64,000 nucleotides of DNA, from contig CM039196.1 of NCBI GenBank assembly GCA_008360975.2, forward strand, positions 8,598,263 to 8,662,262, written 5' to 3'. The position numbers and the translations under genes were made by a program. Shown here piece after piece: positions 54,101-64,000 of the stretch (the stretch's first letter is position 1; each line of letters opens with the position of its first letter). The notes beneath the pieces were generated by a model that searched no databases, was not told where the DNA came from, and saw only the letters and a list, made by a program, of their open reading frames with translations. The stretch comes from Lichenostomus cassidix. Lineage: Eukaryota; Chordata; Aves; Passeriformes; Meliphagidae.

Positions 54101-54963
54101 TATTTTGAAACTTGTGGGGAAGCCAGACTCTGGAGTAGATGCAGAGGTACTGGTTAGTTTCATGAAAGAAGCTGCTGAGGGACCCTTTGCCAGGGGTGAG
54201 GAGAAGAACACCCCAAAAGTTGCAGAAAAGTGAGTACTTGTTTCCAGCAGTATCCTCTGAATGTATATTTATAAACTACTGTACAATAAACTATTAAAGT
54301 AAAACTAAATAAAACATAAACAAAACAAAGTGAAAAAATTTATTGTAAAGTTTGCAGTTTTCATGTATCATGAATAAGATTACATGCTACTCTGAGATCT
54401 CAATAATTAGCACAGAAGAGATGGGAAGGGAAGAAAATGGAACAATTTTGATCTTGTCATCCATTTTGAAGCCACTGTTTTTATTTATTAATAAATTTGA
54501 TTTTTTAAATCAACTGTTAAAAAATGCAAAAGGAGATTACCTTTATTTATAGGATGAGGGATTGTAGTCCTCAGTATTTGTCTCATGAACAACTACAAAA
54601 TAAGGAATGGTTTATTATTGACCAGTGACAAAGGAGGAATATAACTACTACTAAAAATCTATCATTTAGAATTTCTTGGTGAGATTTAATTGCTCTATTG
54701 TAAATGCTGTAAGAACATGTAGTGTCCTTTTTTCCCTTTGTATACGTTCTGACTATATAAACACATTTCTTCTTGCCTTCTCAGAGAAAAAGCTTGCATG
54801 ATAGATGAAGACTCTCACTCCTCAGCTGGAACAGTGCCAGGCCCTGGGACTTCCCTCCCCTCCTCCTCCGGTCCAGGTCTGACATCCCCACCTTACACAG
54901 CCACTCCAGTTGACCACGATTACGTCAAATGTAAAAAACCCCCGCAGCAGGCAACGCCGGACG
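30193..54963 (+). CDS. CABIN1: Calcineurin-binding protein cabin-1, N-terminal part (gene continues beyond window)
   Basis: Coding exons 2-26 join to 4102 bases: 1367 codons plus one base. All junctions are GT/AG and phases are consistent throughout. CABIN1 (cain) is a large nuclear protein of about 2200 residues. It binds and inhibits calcineurin, represses MEF2 by recruiting co-repressors, and is a subunit of the HIRA/UBN1/ASF1a histone H3.3 deposition complex. The part seen here is the TPR-rich scaffold. TPR-like helices lie at about residues 33-64, 90-125, 130-170, 615-650, 1053-1090 and 1120-1153. A lysine/arginine-rich segment at about residues 375-412 (KKGVKRRR..., [17 protein letters not shown]) looks like a nuclear localisation signal. 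A Ser/Pro-rich stretch precedes it in exon 9, and another ends the visible part in exon 26. The calcineurin- and MEF2-binding C-terminus is not in the window. Protein-level similarity to mammalian CABIN1 is very high in every exon, apart from the linker in exon 9. Confidence 0.97.
30205..30238. repeat. 12-bp minisatellite beside the CABIN1 start-codon donor
   Basis: The unit 'ttttgagatggc' occurs at 30205-30216, 30217-30228 and, incomplete, 30229-30238. It starts 9 bases after the donor of exon 2. Confidence 0.9.
30636..30728 (+). CDS. CABIN1: CABIN1 exon 3 (residues 2-32)
   Basis: Begins [18 protein letters not shown]. 93 bases, phase 0-0, acceptor CATTCCAG, donor GTAAGT. Confidence 0.96.
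31020..31133 (+). CDS. CABIN1: CABIN1 exon 4 (residues 33-70), first TPR
   Basis: [20 protein letters not shown] is a typical TPR helix pair. 114 bases, phase 0-0, donor GTCAGT. Confidence 0.96.
31308..31442 (+). CDS. CABIN1: CABIN1 exon 5 (residues 71-115)
   Basis: [20 protein letters not shown], followed by TPR-like [19 protein letters not shown]. 135 bases, phase 0-0. Confidence 0.96.
31708..31888 (+). CDS. CABIN1: CABIN1 exon 6 (residues 116-176), TPR
   Basis: [20 protein letters not shown] then [20 protein letters not shown]. 181 bases, ends in phase 1, donor GTGAGT. Confidence 0.96.
32637..32766 (+). CDS. CABIN1: CABIN1 exon 7 (residues 176-219)
   Basis: [20 protein letters not shown] to LRMFLK. 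130 bases, phase 1 to phase 2, donor GTGAAT. Confidence 0.95.
33502..33651 (+). CDS. CABIN1: CABIN1 exon 8 (residues 219-269)
   Basis: [20 protein letters not shown] to LVQPIPFF. 150 bases, phase 2-2, donor GTACGT. Its acceptor pyrimidine tract is made of tandem 'ctatttct' units. Confidence 0.95.
34500..34783 (+). CDS. CABIN1: CABIN1 exon 9 (residues 269-364), Ser/Thr/Pro-rich linker
   Basis: [28 protein letters not shown], then a low-complexity linker rich in Pro, Thr, Ser and Val. This is the exon least like mammalian CABIN1. 284 bases, phase 2 to phase 1. Confidence 0.94.
35349..35517 (+). CDS. CABIN1: CABIN1 exon 10 (residues 364-420), basic NLS-like segment
   Basis: [20 protein letters not shown] followed by [17 protein letters not shown] and [13 protein letters not shown]. 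169 bases, phase 1 to phase 2. Confidence 0.96.
35954..36090 (+). CDS. CABIN1: CABIN1 exon 11 (residues 420-466), acidic
   Basis: [20 protein letters not shown] to [11 protein letters not shown]. 137 bases, phase 2 to phase 1. Confidence 0.95.
36479..36696 (+). CDS. CABIN1: CABIN1 exon 12 (residues 466-538)
   Basis: [20 protein letters not shown] to [15 protein letters not shown]. 218 bases, phase 1 to phase 0, donor GTAATG. Confidence 0.95.
38110..38188 (+). CDS. CABIN1: CABIN1 exon 13 (residues 539-565)
   Basis: [26 protein letters not shown]. 79 bases, phase 0 to phase 1; short, but homology and phase are clear. Confidence 0.94.
38427..38614 (+). CDS. CABIN1: CABIN1 exon 14 (residues 565-627)
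   Basis: [20 protein letters not shown] to [12 protein letters not shown]. 188 bases, phase 1 to phase 0, donor GTTTGT. Confidence 0.95.
39864..40013 (+). CDS. CABIN1: CABIN1 exon 15 (residues 628-677), TPR
   Basis: [20 protein letters not shown] to SVVSLEE. 150 bases, phase 0-0. Confidence 0.95.
40395..40589 (+). CDS. CABIN1: CABIN1 exon 16 (residues 678-742)
   Basis: [20 protein letters not shown] to [12 protein letters not shown]. 195 bases, phase 0-0, donor GTTTGG. Confidence 0.95.
41642..41878 (+). CDS. CABIN1: CABIN1 exon 17 (residues 743-821)
   Basis: [20 protein letters not shown] to VRLTNNLIQ. 237 bases, phase 0-0. Confidence 0.95.
42358..42511 (+). CDS. CABIN1: CABIN1 exon 18 (residues 822-873)
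   Basis: [20 protein letters not shown] to a Gln-rich [11 protein letters not shown] end. 154 bases, ends in phase 1 at the weak donor GTGGAC. Confidence 0.92.
42742..42857 (+). CDS. CABIN1: CABIN1 exon 19 (residues 873-911)
   Basis: [20 protein letters not shown] to DGALLKFY. 116 bases, phase 1 to phase 0. Confidence 0.95.
42858..46585 (+). other. CABIN1 intron 19 (3.7 kb)
   Basis: No coding exon or RNA gene was recognised. An 18-base direct repeat ('tagattattattaaatga') lies at 44913-44930 and 44942-44959. A weak antisense CR1-like stretch follows the donor. Confidence 0.55.
44913..44959. repeat. 18-bp direct repeat, 29-bp period
   Basis: Two exact copies of 'tagattattattaaatga' separated by 11 bases, in an intron of CABIN1. 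Confidence 0.9.
46586..46747 (+). CDS. CABIN1: CABIN1 exon 20 (residues 912-965)
   Basis: [20 protein letters not shown] to [10 protein letters not shown]. 162 bases, phase 0-0. It follows a 3.7-kb intron. Confidence 0.95.
48231..48437 (+). CDS. CABIN1: CABIN1 exon 21 (residues 966-1034)
   Basis: [20 protein letters not shown] to AYIEGTSSK. 207 bases, phase 0-0. Confidence 0.95.
48819..48964 (+). CDS. CABIN1: CABIN1 exon 22 (residues 1035-1083), TPR
   Basis: [20 protein letters not shown] then [19 protein letters not shown]. 146 bases, ends in phase 2, donor GTCAGT. Confidence 0.95.
50855..51116 (+). CDS. CABIN1: CABIN1 exon 23 (residues 1083-1170), TPR
   Basis: [20 protein letters not shown], then [20 protein letters not shown]. 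262 bases, phase 2 to phase 0. The intron before it is 1.9 kb. Confidence 0.96.
53220..53480 (+). CDS. CABIN1: CABIN1 exon 24 (residues 1171-1257)
   Basis: Begins [20 protein letters not shown] and ends [10 protein letters not shown]. 261 bases, phase 0-0. The first half is far GC-richer than the neighbouring exons. The acceptor (GGGTGGTAG) has a poor pyrimidine tract. Confidence 0.94.
54078..54229 (+). CDS. CABIN1: CABIN1 exon 25 (residues 1258-1308)
   Basis: [20 protein letters not shown] to [10 protein letters not shown]. 152 bases, phase 0 to phase 2. Confidence 0.95.
54785..54963 (+). CDS. CABIN1: CABIN1 exon 26 (residues 1308-1368), last exon in window
   Basis: [20 protein letters not shown], a Ser/Pro-rich run, then [17 protein letters not shown]. 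179 bases, ends in phase 1 before GTACAG. The next exon is not in the window. Confidence 0.95.
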
Positions 54964-57227
54964 GTACAGTCCCTGTTCTCAATACTGCCAGTGCAGGGAG
55001 GTGCTCTGATCATGGGGGGTTTGAGCAGGAGTGATCAAACTGCTCAAGGAGGGTGAGGGGTCTGTGGTAACACGGGCAATATTGAAGCTCATTATCTTTA
55101 TAAGTTCAGTGCTTTAAATAGAATCAATGTACAGTCAGAGCTTTAATTACGAAACTCAGAGTTGTCACCTGCCGCCACTGGTACCTGTCATTTAGTCAAA
55201 ACAGTAATGTTGGTAGAAGGAGTATGAGCTCAGTGAATTTTCAGTGATTTTTTTCCTTCAGAGCTCATTCGGAAAGATGTGGGTTCAGTCTTTAGAAGAC
55301 TGGACACTGTTTCAGCTTGTGTGAAATGACCAGGTGAAAATTTGAATTGGTTGAAATGAGACAAATTGGTAAAAAGACAACACAATCCAGTATTATCAGG
55401 TTTTGAAGGAGGCAGGTGGCAACTATTTTGAATATATTGTGATTCAGCACGAAGTGATTTGCATGACAGTCCAGTAGATTTCATCTTTTAATTTTTCTTT
55501 ATCATTTACAATGACTGGTTAGCAGCTCATCTTTGTAGAATATAAAGTGATAGAATAAATAATTGGCTCATAAATGCAGAAGGGGGGTGGTATCATAGTG
55601 CTAATGAAGATTTTGCAATTGCATATATAATAGAAATTAAGTTACAGTTTAAGTAACTTTTTTATTTGGCTAGAAATTTGATTGTGATTCTACTCTTCTG
55701 GCCATTTGTTTATCCATCTGGATCTATGAGTATCAGCACTCAAGGATATCTACAATCTTTAGCTTAGTGTTGGTAGAATGTGCCAGGCCTCACAGAAATG
55801 CTCTGCTTGGTATGAATTTATTTCTGGAGGGTGGGCTGCTTCCTATTGTCATTTTCTGAAGAATGGTAATTTGTAAATAACTTTGTTGACTTAGTTCTGA
55901 AACAAGTGTTCGTATGCCTGAAATTTTTGCAGGGTGAATTTATTCCTTCTCCTCAACAAATAATTCTTGGTGCAACTGACAGAAGCTCCTATATCTCTTC
56001 CATTATATTGAACAGAGAAATATTCATTTTATTTTATTATTGCTTGCATTTCACTTGGGAGTAATTCATTAGACTGTTTTGAGATCATTTGTAGTGTGGA
56101 GGTGTCAACTGGTTATGTAGTGATCAAGCTCTTTTAATAGCTTTTTTATGTCTTGTGACACAACAACATAGAAGGGAGCGAATATTTAAATATTTCCTAA
56201 GTAATATTCCCTGTTAGAAGCAGTTCTGCTTAAGACTACATCTTCTTAGGTCCTGAAGACTGTCTAAATGCTCCCAGGAGAGACATAAGCTAGATAAATA
56301 TTCCAATGTGTGTCGTTAGTACCTTCTCTCCAAGTAAGACATTATGGGCTGTGGCAGCCGATGGCCCAGTGGGAGCGGAGGCGGCTGCTGAGCAAAGCCT
56401 GAAGGTGCAAGTGCAGAACATCTGCCTCTGCCAGGGCTGAAGGAGCAGTTCCTGGATCTGCAAGCTGAGCCTAGCTGGGACTGAGCTTTGTGCTGTCAAA
56501 GCAATTCCAAATGTCAGCTGCTGGAAGAAGTGGAGTTTGGGTGATCTTCAGGAAGGCTGTGTGTAACCATGACAAGGAGAATTGCAGAGTACTGCATCAT
56601 TCATAATGTTTTGTAAGTTGCTGGCACAACTAAACTCTGGATACAGCATATTGAAGAACCCCAGGAAACTGAAATATTTGCCTTGGGGCTGTTACAGATG
56701 GAAGAGCTAACAGGCTGAGCTAACAGGCTCAGAAGTCTTCCACTTTTATATTATTACATATACTGTGCCCTTCTGCATGCATTTGCATTTTACTTGTATT
56801 AAAATACATACTTTTGAAGTAAAATGCTCTTGACATCTTACACATAATCACATCACTGAAGAAAGCTGGTGCCAGCATTTCCATTGTACCATTCCTAAAA
56901 ATAGCAAGAAAATACCCATCATTTGACTACTCTTTAGATTATTTTTTAACCATTCTGACAGAAATGAAACTGTCTATACTGTTGTTCATGATTGAGTAAG
57001 TTGACCTAAATTCAGCCTAGATATTTTTTCTTTTTGCAGCATGACAATAGTCTTGTTTACTCTTGTATTGGTATTGTTGATCATATATGGCATAAGTAAA
57101 GTAAGGGTATTGTACAGTTTTACACACCTCTTTTCATATAATACTACAAGCAAGATGCCATTTGGGATCATTACTGACCTTTGAGACCCTTTTTGACCAT
57201 TTCTGTGTTCTGTGCTTCAAGAAAACG

Positions 57228-57600
57228 TGACCTGTGAGGAAAGAGAGAAGGAATTGGGATGTTTTATCTATGGAGGAGAAGACTCAGGGGAGACATGACA
57301 GCAGAGTAACCTAAATAGTGTTGAAAGCTATACAGATAGTTAGACGCAAAAGCCCAGGATGTCCATGTTCACAGAAGACAGATGATATTACACTTAAATT
57401 GAATTTTCATTCTGAACATTAGAAAACAGTGTTAGAAATACTGTTTTTGTATAACCCTGCAACATTTTAGCACTGGAAGTCATTAAAACATGGCAATAAG
57501 GCTGTCTGCCAGGCATGATGGAGCTGTAATTTATCCCCATGGAAAAAGGAATGGACTAGATGAACATCTGCAGATCCTTCTGAGCTCTACTTTTTCTGTT
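57228..57600 (+). mobile_element. Diverged CR1 LINE 3' portion
   Basis: The start resembles the CR1 segment 'tgaggaaagagagaaggaat' followed by 'ggagaagactcaggggagac'. The end resembles the CR1 terminus 'ggaatggactagatga', then 'gatccttctgagctcta'. The middle is degraded. Identification is by remembered consensus. Confidence 0.65.
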
Positions 57601-60600
57601 AATTTTGTGGGGTTTGTGGGTTTGGGTTCTGGAGAGGTCATTAGTTTGGTTTTTTAACAAGATATCCAGCGATGTACCTTCTAGAGCAGCAAATTATCTC
57701 ATTGCAAACTGGAGGAAATAGCTGTGCAGCCAGACATTTTTTCTTGAAAATATTGAGACTCTGATCTTTAACCATTTATCTGTAGATAGGTGAAGTTGTG
57801 AGGGCAGACTAACTTTGAATACATTATATTTCAATGTGTCATTATAGTTCTGTAGCTCTCTAGCACATATTGCTGGTGGAAGATGATGACTGGGATATGC
57901 AGAAATCACCATTAAAATTGAGAGCATTGAAAGGCTTTAATATCCAGTGAATGCTGGTGATACTGTTTTTAAATAATGTATTTAATGAAAATGGGAGAAA
58001 GGAACCAGTAAATACAGCTTGTAAAGTAACTAATTTTTTTTCCTCATGGCAGCTGCTGGCATATCTCCTTCAAGGAGACAAAAGTATTGCTGAGTGGCAG
58101 CTGTTATTTGCTGGCTGACTTGCTGCTGTCATGTGTGTAAAATGGGCAGCTTCCTTTCTCTTCTCTTGTCCTTCCATTCAGCAACATCTTTTCTTTCCTT
58201 CTGGTAATCCCGTCTCTCCTGTCATCACCCCTGCCTATTTTGTTTTATAACCCTCCAAAGTGAAAACTTGTGTTTGAAGTCTGAAGCCTAGGTTCAGACT
58301 CTTATTTTCCAAGGGCAAAATAGGAAACAGGAAAACCAGGAACTTGCCAGGCACCCAGATTATCATTACCTGTGATGTAAGTGTATTTACACTTATGACC
58401 AGTGTTATGGTCAGTGACTAAATGACCAGTGTTACAAAGCAAAACAGATATACTCTCTGTCCTCCTCTATACAGGCTGGATGTATGTAGTCAGTAAAGAC
58501 CAATTGCAGAAAAAGCAATAAAGTTAGTTAAGAAAGCAAGAAAAGTATTAAAATTAAAAAAAAAAAATCTGAATAAGGGATCTATTTCCCAAAATGTAGA
58601 CTGGGAGATTGTTTAGAAGGTCTTTTTTTGTTGTAATATGCCTTTGTTGTGTTGATACACAATTGATTCCATAGTACTGTGGTGGTATGCAGATGATGTA
58701 TCCGTTGCTATTCCAGTGTTAAAATCTTGTTTTGTTTAAGTCTTCATCCATGTCATGTAGTATGTCGTGTGTAATTAGACTTAAATGTCCTTTTTTGTGT
58801 TTGTCTTTGCCTGATTGCTTTTGCAACCAATATTGCCCGTGCTGCCTCTAACCTTTACACAAATCTCTGTTCCCCAGGCATTCTCTTCCTGCTTTTACCT
58901 GTCACGGCTTGCTTTTAATAATTGGCAGAACCTGCATGATAAACACTGGGAAAGGCTCCTTGCTTCGTGCTGTGGGAGAAGTCTCACTTCATAGTTTGTC
59001 GGTCTGTAATTCTGCAAATGTTATGAAGATGCACAGTTTTTGTAAATGGGGGTTCTCAACATCCTGATGAGACAAAGGTGATCTCTGAGGAATTTCTTGC
59101 ACCAGGTTGTCACTCATGCTAAGCTAAATTGGCTTCTGGGATGGAGTGGATGTTTCTCTGGGTAAAAAGAACATCCACATCACATTTTGGAATGTTAAAA
59201 TCTTGCCTTTGAAAATTCTCTCTCTTCAGCAGTTAAAAATTAAATCTTTGGGTCTGCAGTACATGCCCTGTTCTGGCACGTGGTGCTGACTGTTCATGGG
59301 GACTGCATACTGGACTACATGAATAATGAATCACACCCAGTTTATTGCAGTATGCTCCATTTTTACCTTTCCCCAATTTAACCTCTCTCTGATTAGTACA
59401 AGTGTCACACTGAGATGTAGTGTGAGATTATGTAAAAAGCATTTGTCCAAATAAATGGGACATTGGTGAGATATTCTATTGCTCTGCTCTTGAAGACAGA
59501 ACAGCAATATATGACTGTAAGTTATGGAAACACATTCGGTGTTCAGTGCAGGCAGACAAAACATAGACTCTCATCTTTGACTCATGTTAAAAGAGAACTC
59601 CCTTTAAACTGCTGTACTCAAATTAACCTACTCCCATGCAAATCTCTGCAATTCCTTTGTTTTTAATAATGTGCAAATGCTTTTTGATGCAGAGCTGAAT
59701 GTTGTCTTCCGTTATGGGTAGAATCTGTTTGCAGAATGAGAATTCTGTGATACATCATGTTTCTGACTGCAGACCAGTAAAGAAAAATGCTCATATGTTC
59801 AAGTGAAGGGGGGAGAGATGGTGCCAGGCAGGACAAAGAGAGTCTGTACCTTCACAGCCTGTGAACAGCCCACCTTTATTTTATGAGACAAGATTTTTTT
59901 TTTTTTTAAGTTATATATAGTTGCTTATTCGTAAGCTCAGAACTGTGCAGCAGGATTTTTCTTTTCTGCAAATTGAGTTAGCATATGTATAGAGCTCTTT
60001 AGAAAAGCTTTCTGTGCCAGTCATTTCTGATTTTTTGACTTGTAGGTGATTGTTTATCATGATTCAGATACCTTCTTGTCATAAGGAGACATACGTTTTC
60101 CTTCAGATGTTTAAGACATAAAAAGATATGGTTCAGAAGTGAGTTGTACCCTCTTGACTCTCTGAGCCTGTTACCTCCTCTTGCATGCTGATGTTTCAGA
60201 GGTCTTCTCCCTCTTCATTTTAACCTCCAGAAAGTTTCAAAAGAGGATTATTGAGCTGCATAGTAATTAATTGTCAAAGGCAGAACACCTCATTCACACT
60301 GGCACTATGAAGCTGTGCTTCAGCTCCCCTGAGAATAAATTATGTATGTTTGTACCACAGTTGGTACTTGGTCATCACACTTAGCAGTGAGAGCTCTGTC
60401 ATTAGGATTGTCTGCCTCTAGTTCAGGTCACTTACACTGTGACACATCACTCTCCTTGTCTCCCTCTTCCTGTGCTGAGTGGGCACAGTTTAGATAACAA
60501 GGTGTATGGATTGTCCACAGGGCTCATGTGGGAGGATACTGGCACAGGGTAATGCCTGCTGCAGTACTGAGCTCTGTTTCTCCTGTTGTATGTTAGAATC

Positions 60601-61926
60601 CAACAGTCATTCAGGCTCTCCAAAGTTTAATACACTGTCCTGGTGATGGAGTGGCATGCAGCTGGTGTGCCTGGATGCTGAGGGAGCAGTGCCAGTGACA
60701 TGCTCATGGCTGTTTCTGGTATAGAGGAATAGTGGGGAATAGGGATTTTTTAAGTCAATGCAATAAACCTATTTCATTCAGGATAAGATTAATGTTAAAA
60801 TGCTCTTAAGCATCAAATTAAAGCAAACATACTTCAGATATTTTTTCTAACATCTGTGACAGATGTGTTCCAGTAATGATAGTGATTTAATCATCCATGT
60901 GACTGACAGGACCTCAGTGTGATACCATAAAGGTCTTGGTGATACAGATGAATATACAAGTTCTTTCATCCCAATGAGATCTTTCTGATAATAATTAGTG
61001 TTTTTTTACTAATATACTGGCACTTAACAAGATTCTTCCTTTTTACATCTTCTGTCCAGAGCTGCTCTTTCTCACCTGTTGACAGAGTAGGTCATGTAAT
61101 CTGACACAGATTTGAAATGAAATGTCACAAGTTGAGTACATTCTGAGAAATGAGGAAAAAAATAATTGCTTTCAAGTGCCATTTTCTCAATCTTTGGAGA
61201 TAAACATGAAATACTTTACGTCAAATAGATATTTCACCTCATCAGGTTGTTTGAAATCTTCCTAAAACTTAGGAATGATGCAATGAAGTAATGAAACAAA
61301 ATATAATAATACCAAGGAGAGACATGTACTATCAGATCACATTTTACATAGGAATATTGTTACAGTTACTTATGCACAATTTAGTGAAACTTTCTCCCTT
61401 GTCTCTTCATTTCCGCTACAGATAATAATTCTGGGACATTAATACCCAGCTGTATTTTTATCTTAGCTTTTGAAGTAATAGGGAACTTTACAGGCAGGGA
61501 TCTCAAAAGAATATTTAGTCCTTGATTTACCAATTTCTTACAACAAGGGACCACCCTGGCATTTTGGAAAAGCTTGCCTTATTGCTATTGCTGGGTGGGG
61601 AAACTAAGAATATAGGTAAACATAATATTAAAACCAGTAATTTTTTAACTCTTAAATTTCACTGAGTTGCATTAAACTGTCTTTAATTATAGCAGGAGTT
61701 ATTAAAAGGCACTGATATTCTCCATGGATTTGCATCATTCAAAAGGCAGGTGTTGATAGCAGTTGGGAGTTTGGAATTCATTCTCATCCCTCACAGACTG
61801 CAGTCTTTGGCATGGAGGTTGAGTAACACTTATGACTGTCTCAACTACAGTCAGCTCTTATCAGATGAAGGAAAAGCTTTATAGCACAACAAATGTAAAA
61901 ATATATGCTTTGTGGCCACCTAACAG

Positions 61927-61944
61927 ATATATATATATATATAT
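61927..61944. repeat. (TA)n tract
   Basis: Nine TA/AT dinucleotides in a row inside the last CABIN1 intron. Confidence 0.9.
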
Positions 61945-62439
61945 GATGTATTTGTGAGTTAGGGTAGAAGAGAATAGTATTTTCATGTATAAAAAATATG
62001 CAGTTTTCTTTCCTTTTTAGAAAACCAGAGTTAGGATGTGAATTGGTGCAGTTGCCAGAAGTTCTGCATTACATACTGCAGCATTTAGGTATTGACAGAG
62101 CTTTTTATTATATCAAGGAACATCTTGGGTAACCTAAAAAATGATGGCTATTTGCCTGTCTTAGAAAGCCTACAGTGATTCCATAGGTTCACTATGCTAT
62201 TTTCTAACTGAATGTAGCAGTTAAGATAGAGATGAGGGGAAAAAAAGTCAATTTTCTTGTTGCAATTAAAACCTATTGCCTTTTCCACTGCACTTAATGA
62301 ATATGAACAGCAATTATTGTATTTTTATTTTGGTTAATCATATGTATTTGGAAATTCTCCTTCATCTTTTTGAAGATAAATAAGTCCAATTCTCCCGGTA
62401 ATTTTCATATGTCATCTCATTAATCTCCCATTTTTTATC

Positions 62440-62740
62440 GTCTCCTCTGAATTAATTTTCCTTATTTTCAGTGTCTTTTTTAAAATGTGGGTCCCAAATA
62501 CAGACACCGTAATTAAGTTTAATTTTCATTAGTGTTCAGTAGAACAGGAAGACTCTTACATATTTTTTCTGTGAAGTTACTGATTACACATTCAAGAGTG
62601 CTGCTTTGCTGAAGTGTGTTTAGAGTAGCCTGACATTTTGGCCACTTTTGGTTTGAGAATCACAAATTCTTTACAGCCACATGTGAATGTGTGTGCTGGG
62701 ATTCCACTCCCACATATTGTACTCCTGGTCGTGTTATCTT
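62440..62740 (+). mobile_element. Possible ancient CR1/L3-like remnant
   Basis: The block 'tttaaaatgtgggtcccaaa' followed by 'acagacacc', and later 'ttagtgttcagtagaacagg', recalls an internal part of old amniote CR1/L3 elements. It is too decayed to assign by eye. Confidence 0.3.
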
Positions 62741-64000
62741 TTAGGTGCTTATAGAAGGATTTATTTATTTATGCTCAAATAATTCTGTGGAAAAGTAAGG
62801 CTGGGTGGCTCACAGCTTTGACCTTTCATCTTTTGTAAAGATAAGTACTACACTTTGTTTTGTATTCCCTGGGACTTTACCCATCCTCTGTGATTTCTGA
62901 GAAATTAATACTAATAACTGGTGGCTGCTGCTAATTTCTGGAATACACCAGGGTTTTCCATCTGGCTCACTTAGTTTGAAAGCATCTGCTGCATTCAAGA
63001 AATATCTAATATAATAGGAACTTGTCTCAATAGTCATCTGCCTTTGGTTTCCAGTGATTAAGGAGCCCAATGTTGATATCATTAGTTTTTAAATATAGTT
63101 AAAGTATTGAAAGAAAAGGAGAATGAACATCCCTTCCTAGACCTACACGCATTTAAGCAGAAATTTCAAGTTAAAATAGCTAGCTAATTGTAAGGAGGTA
63201 TTTACATTTGTTCCCATAAGGAAAAGCTCATGCATACATTTGAAATTTAATGTGTTGAATCATTGTCTATCTTTACATGATGAAAAATTATTGTAATTTC
63301 CTAGTGATTTGATCTCACCCTCGCATCTTGGTCTGGCACTTCTTGATTTACATTCTAATGCTTCATCTGTCATAACCCACATATCAGAACTGACCTGCAG
63401 GCTTGTGGCAACATTTGGAAATTTGCAATTTTTTTTTTTCTTCCCTAGATGAGTAATTCAGCCTCTTTGCCACAGATACAGAATCTTCTTTAAAAAAAAA
63501 ATATCAAGGGAACTACTGTAAATGGTTTTCTTGATGTCAACTGGGAGTTCAATAGTATTGATTTGTACCACAGAAAGTTATTAAAGGTTTATAAATGAGT
63601 CATTTAAAGCTTGACTGACCTCTCTTCAGAATCCTTCTCTTCCCATTCTTTACAATTACATTCTATCTGTATAAAACTTGTCATCATTAACCAACTGTAT
63701 AGCTTCCAATTAGGAAGCAAATGCTGTTCCCCCATTCTTTTTCAAGATATAGTTTTATTAAGATCTTTTCACTGAAAGGGAAGGTTTCATAGGAGGCCCT
63801 TAGCTCTCTCCTGAACAAGTGCAATTCAGATGGAACAGAAGAAATCTAATTAAATTATCCGCTCATCTCAAAGCAAGGACTTTTACTTTGTTAATTTTCT
63901 TTCTTGATCTTATCGATAAAATTAATGAATCAGAATGCAGTGGAACTACCTAGACAATGGGTGTAACCCCCTCCTGGTTATGCCATTCCTGTACAGAATC

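Larger units (their letters stand above)
54964..64000 (+). other. CABIN1 intron 26, incomplete (>9 kb)
   Basis: AT-rich intronic sequence. Open frames are short and none resembles the expected next CABIN1 segment or another family. It holds a diverged CR1 copy at about 57228-57600, a possible older CR1/L3-like remnant at about 62440-62740, and a short TA tract at 61927-61944. Confidence 0.7.

Overview
The window is nuclear vertebrate DNA, almost certainly from a bird. Coding sequence is split into short exons with canonical GT/AG junctions. Each gene starts in a CpG-rich island surrounded by AT-richer introns, and the recognisable repeats are CR1-type LINE 3' ends, the typical avian retroelement. 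The species cannot be read from the sequence. Four genes lie head to tail on the + strand: two theta-class glutathione S-transferases in tandem, D-dopachrome tautomerase (DDT), and the 5' part of CABIN1. The same gene families neighbour each other on human 22q11.

Layout. 1-1300: no gene recognised; it holds a CR1 3' end near 465. 1460-6632: a five-exon theta GST of 244 residues (called GSTT1L). 6653-11340: intergenic. 11661-19864: a six-exon theta GST of 261 residues (GSTT1), which carries an extra 57-bp mini-exon that its neighbour lacks. 20880-22020: intergenic. 22252-23493: the three-exon DDT gene (118 residues). About 24300-27030: intergenic. About 27110-27740: the CABIN1 CpG island, with a CR1 fragment merging into it. 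27535-64000: CABIN1, of which two 5' exons and 24 further coding exons can be placed. These give 1367 codons plus one base (CABIN1 is about 2200 residues in mammals). From 54964 to the window end there is one intron of more than 9 kb. The missing C-terminal part must lie beyond 64000.

Function. The two GSTs conjugate glutathione to electrophiles and DDT is a MIF-superfamily tautomerase, so the first half is a small detoxification/tautomerase cluster. CABIN1 is a nuclear TPR protein. It inhibits calcineurin, represses MEF2 and belongs to the HIRA histone H3.3 chaperone complex; it is a neighbour by synteny, not by pathway.

The points most worth following up are: the symmetric mini-exon and a Ser-to-Cys change at the glutathione site of GSTT1; the near-identity of the first exons of the two GST genes beside much more divergent second exons; a CABIN1 start codon that is the last codon of a 5' exon, preceded by a 23-codon upstream ORF; and a CR1 element merged into the CABIN1 promoter island. 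All exon boundaries were derived by reading splice sites, phase and protein-family similarity; no transcript data or database search was used.
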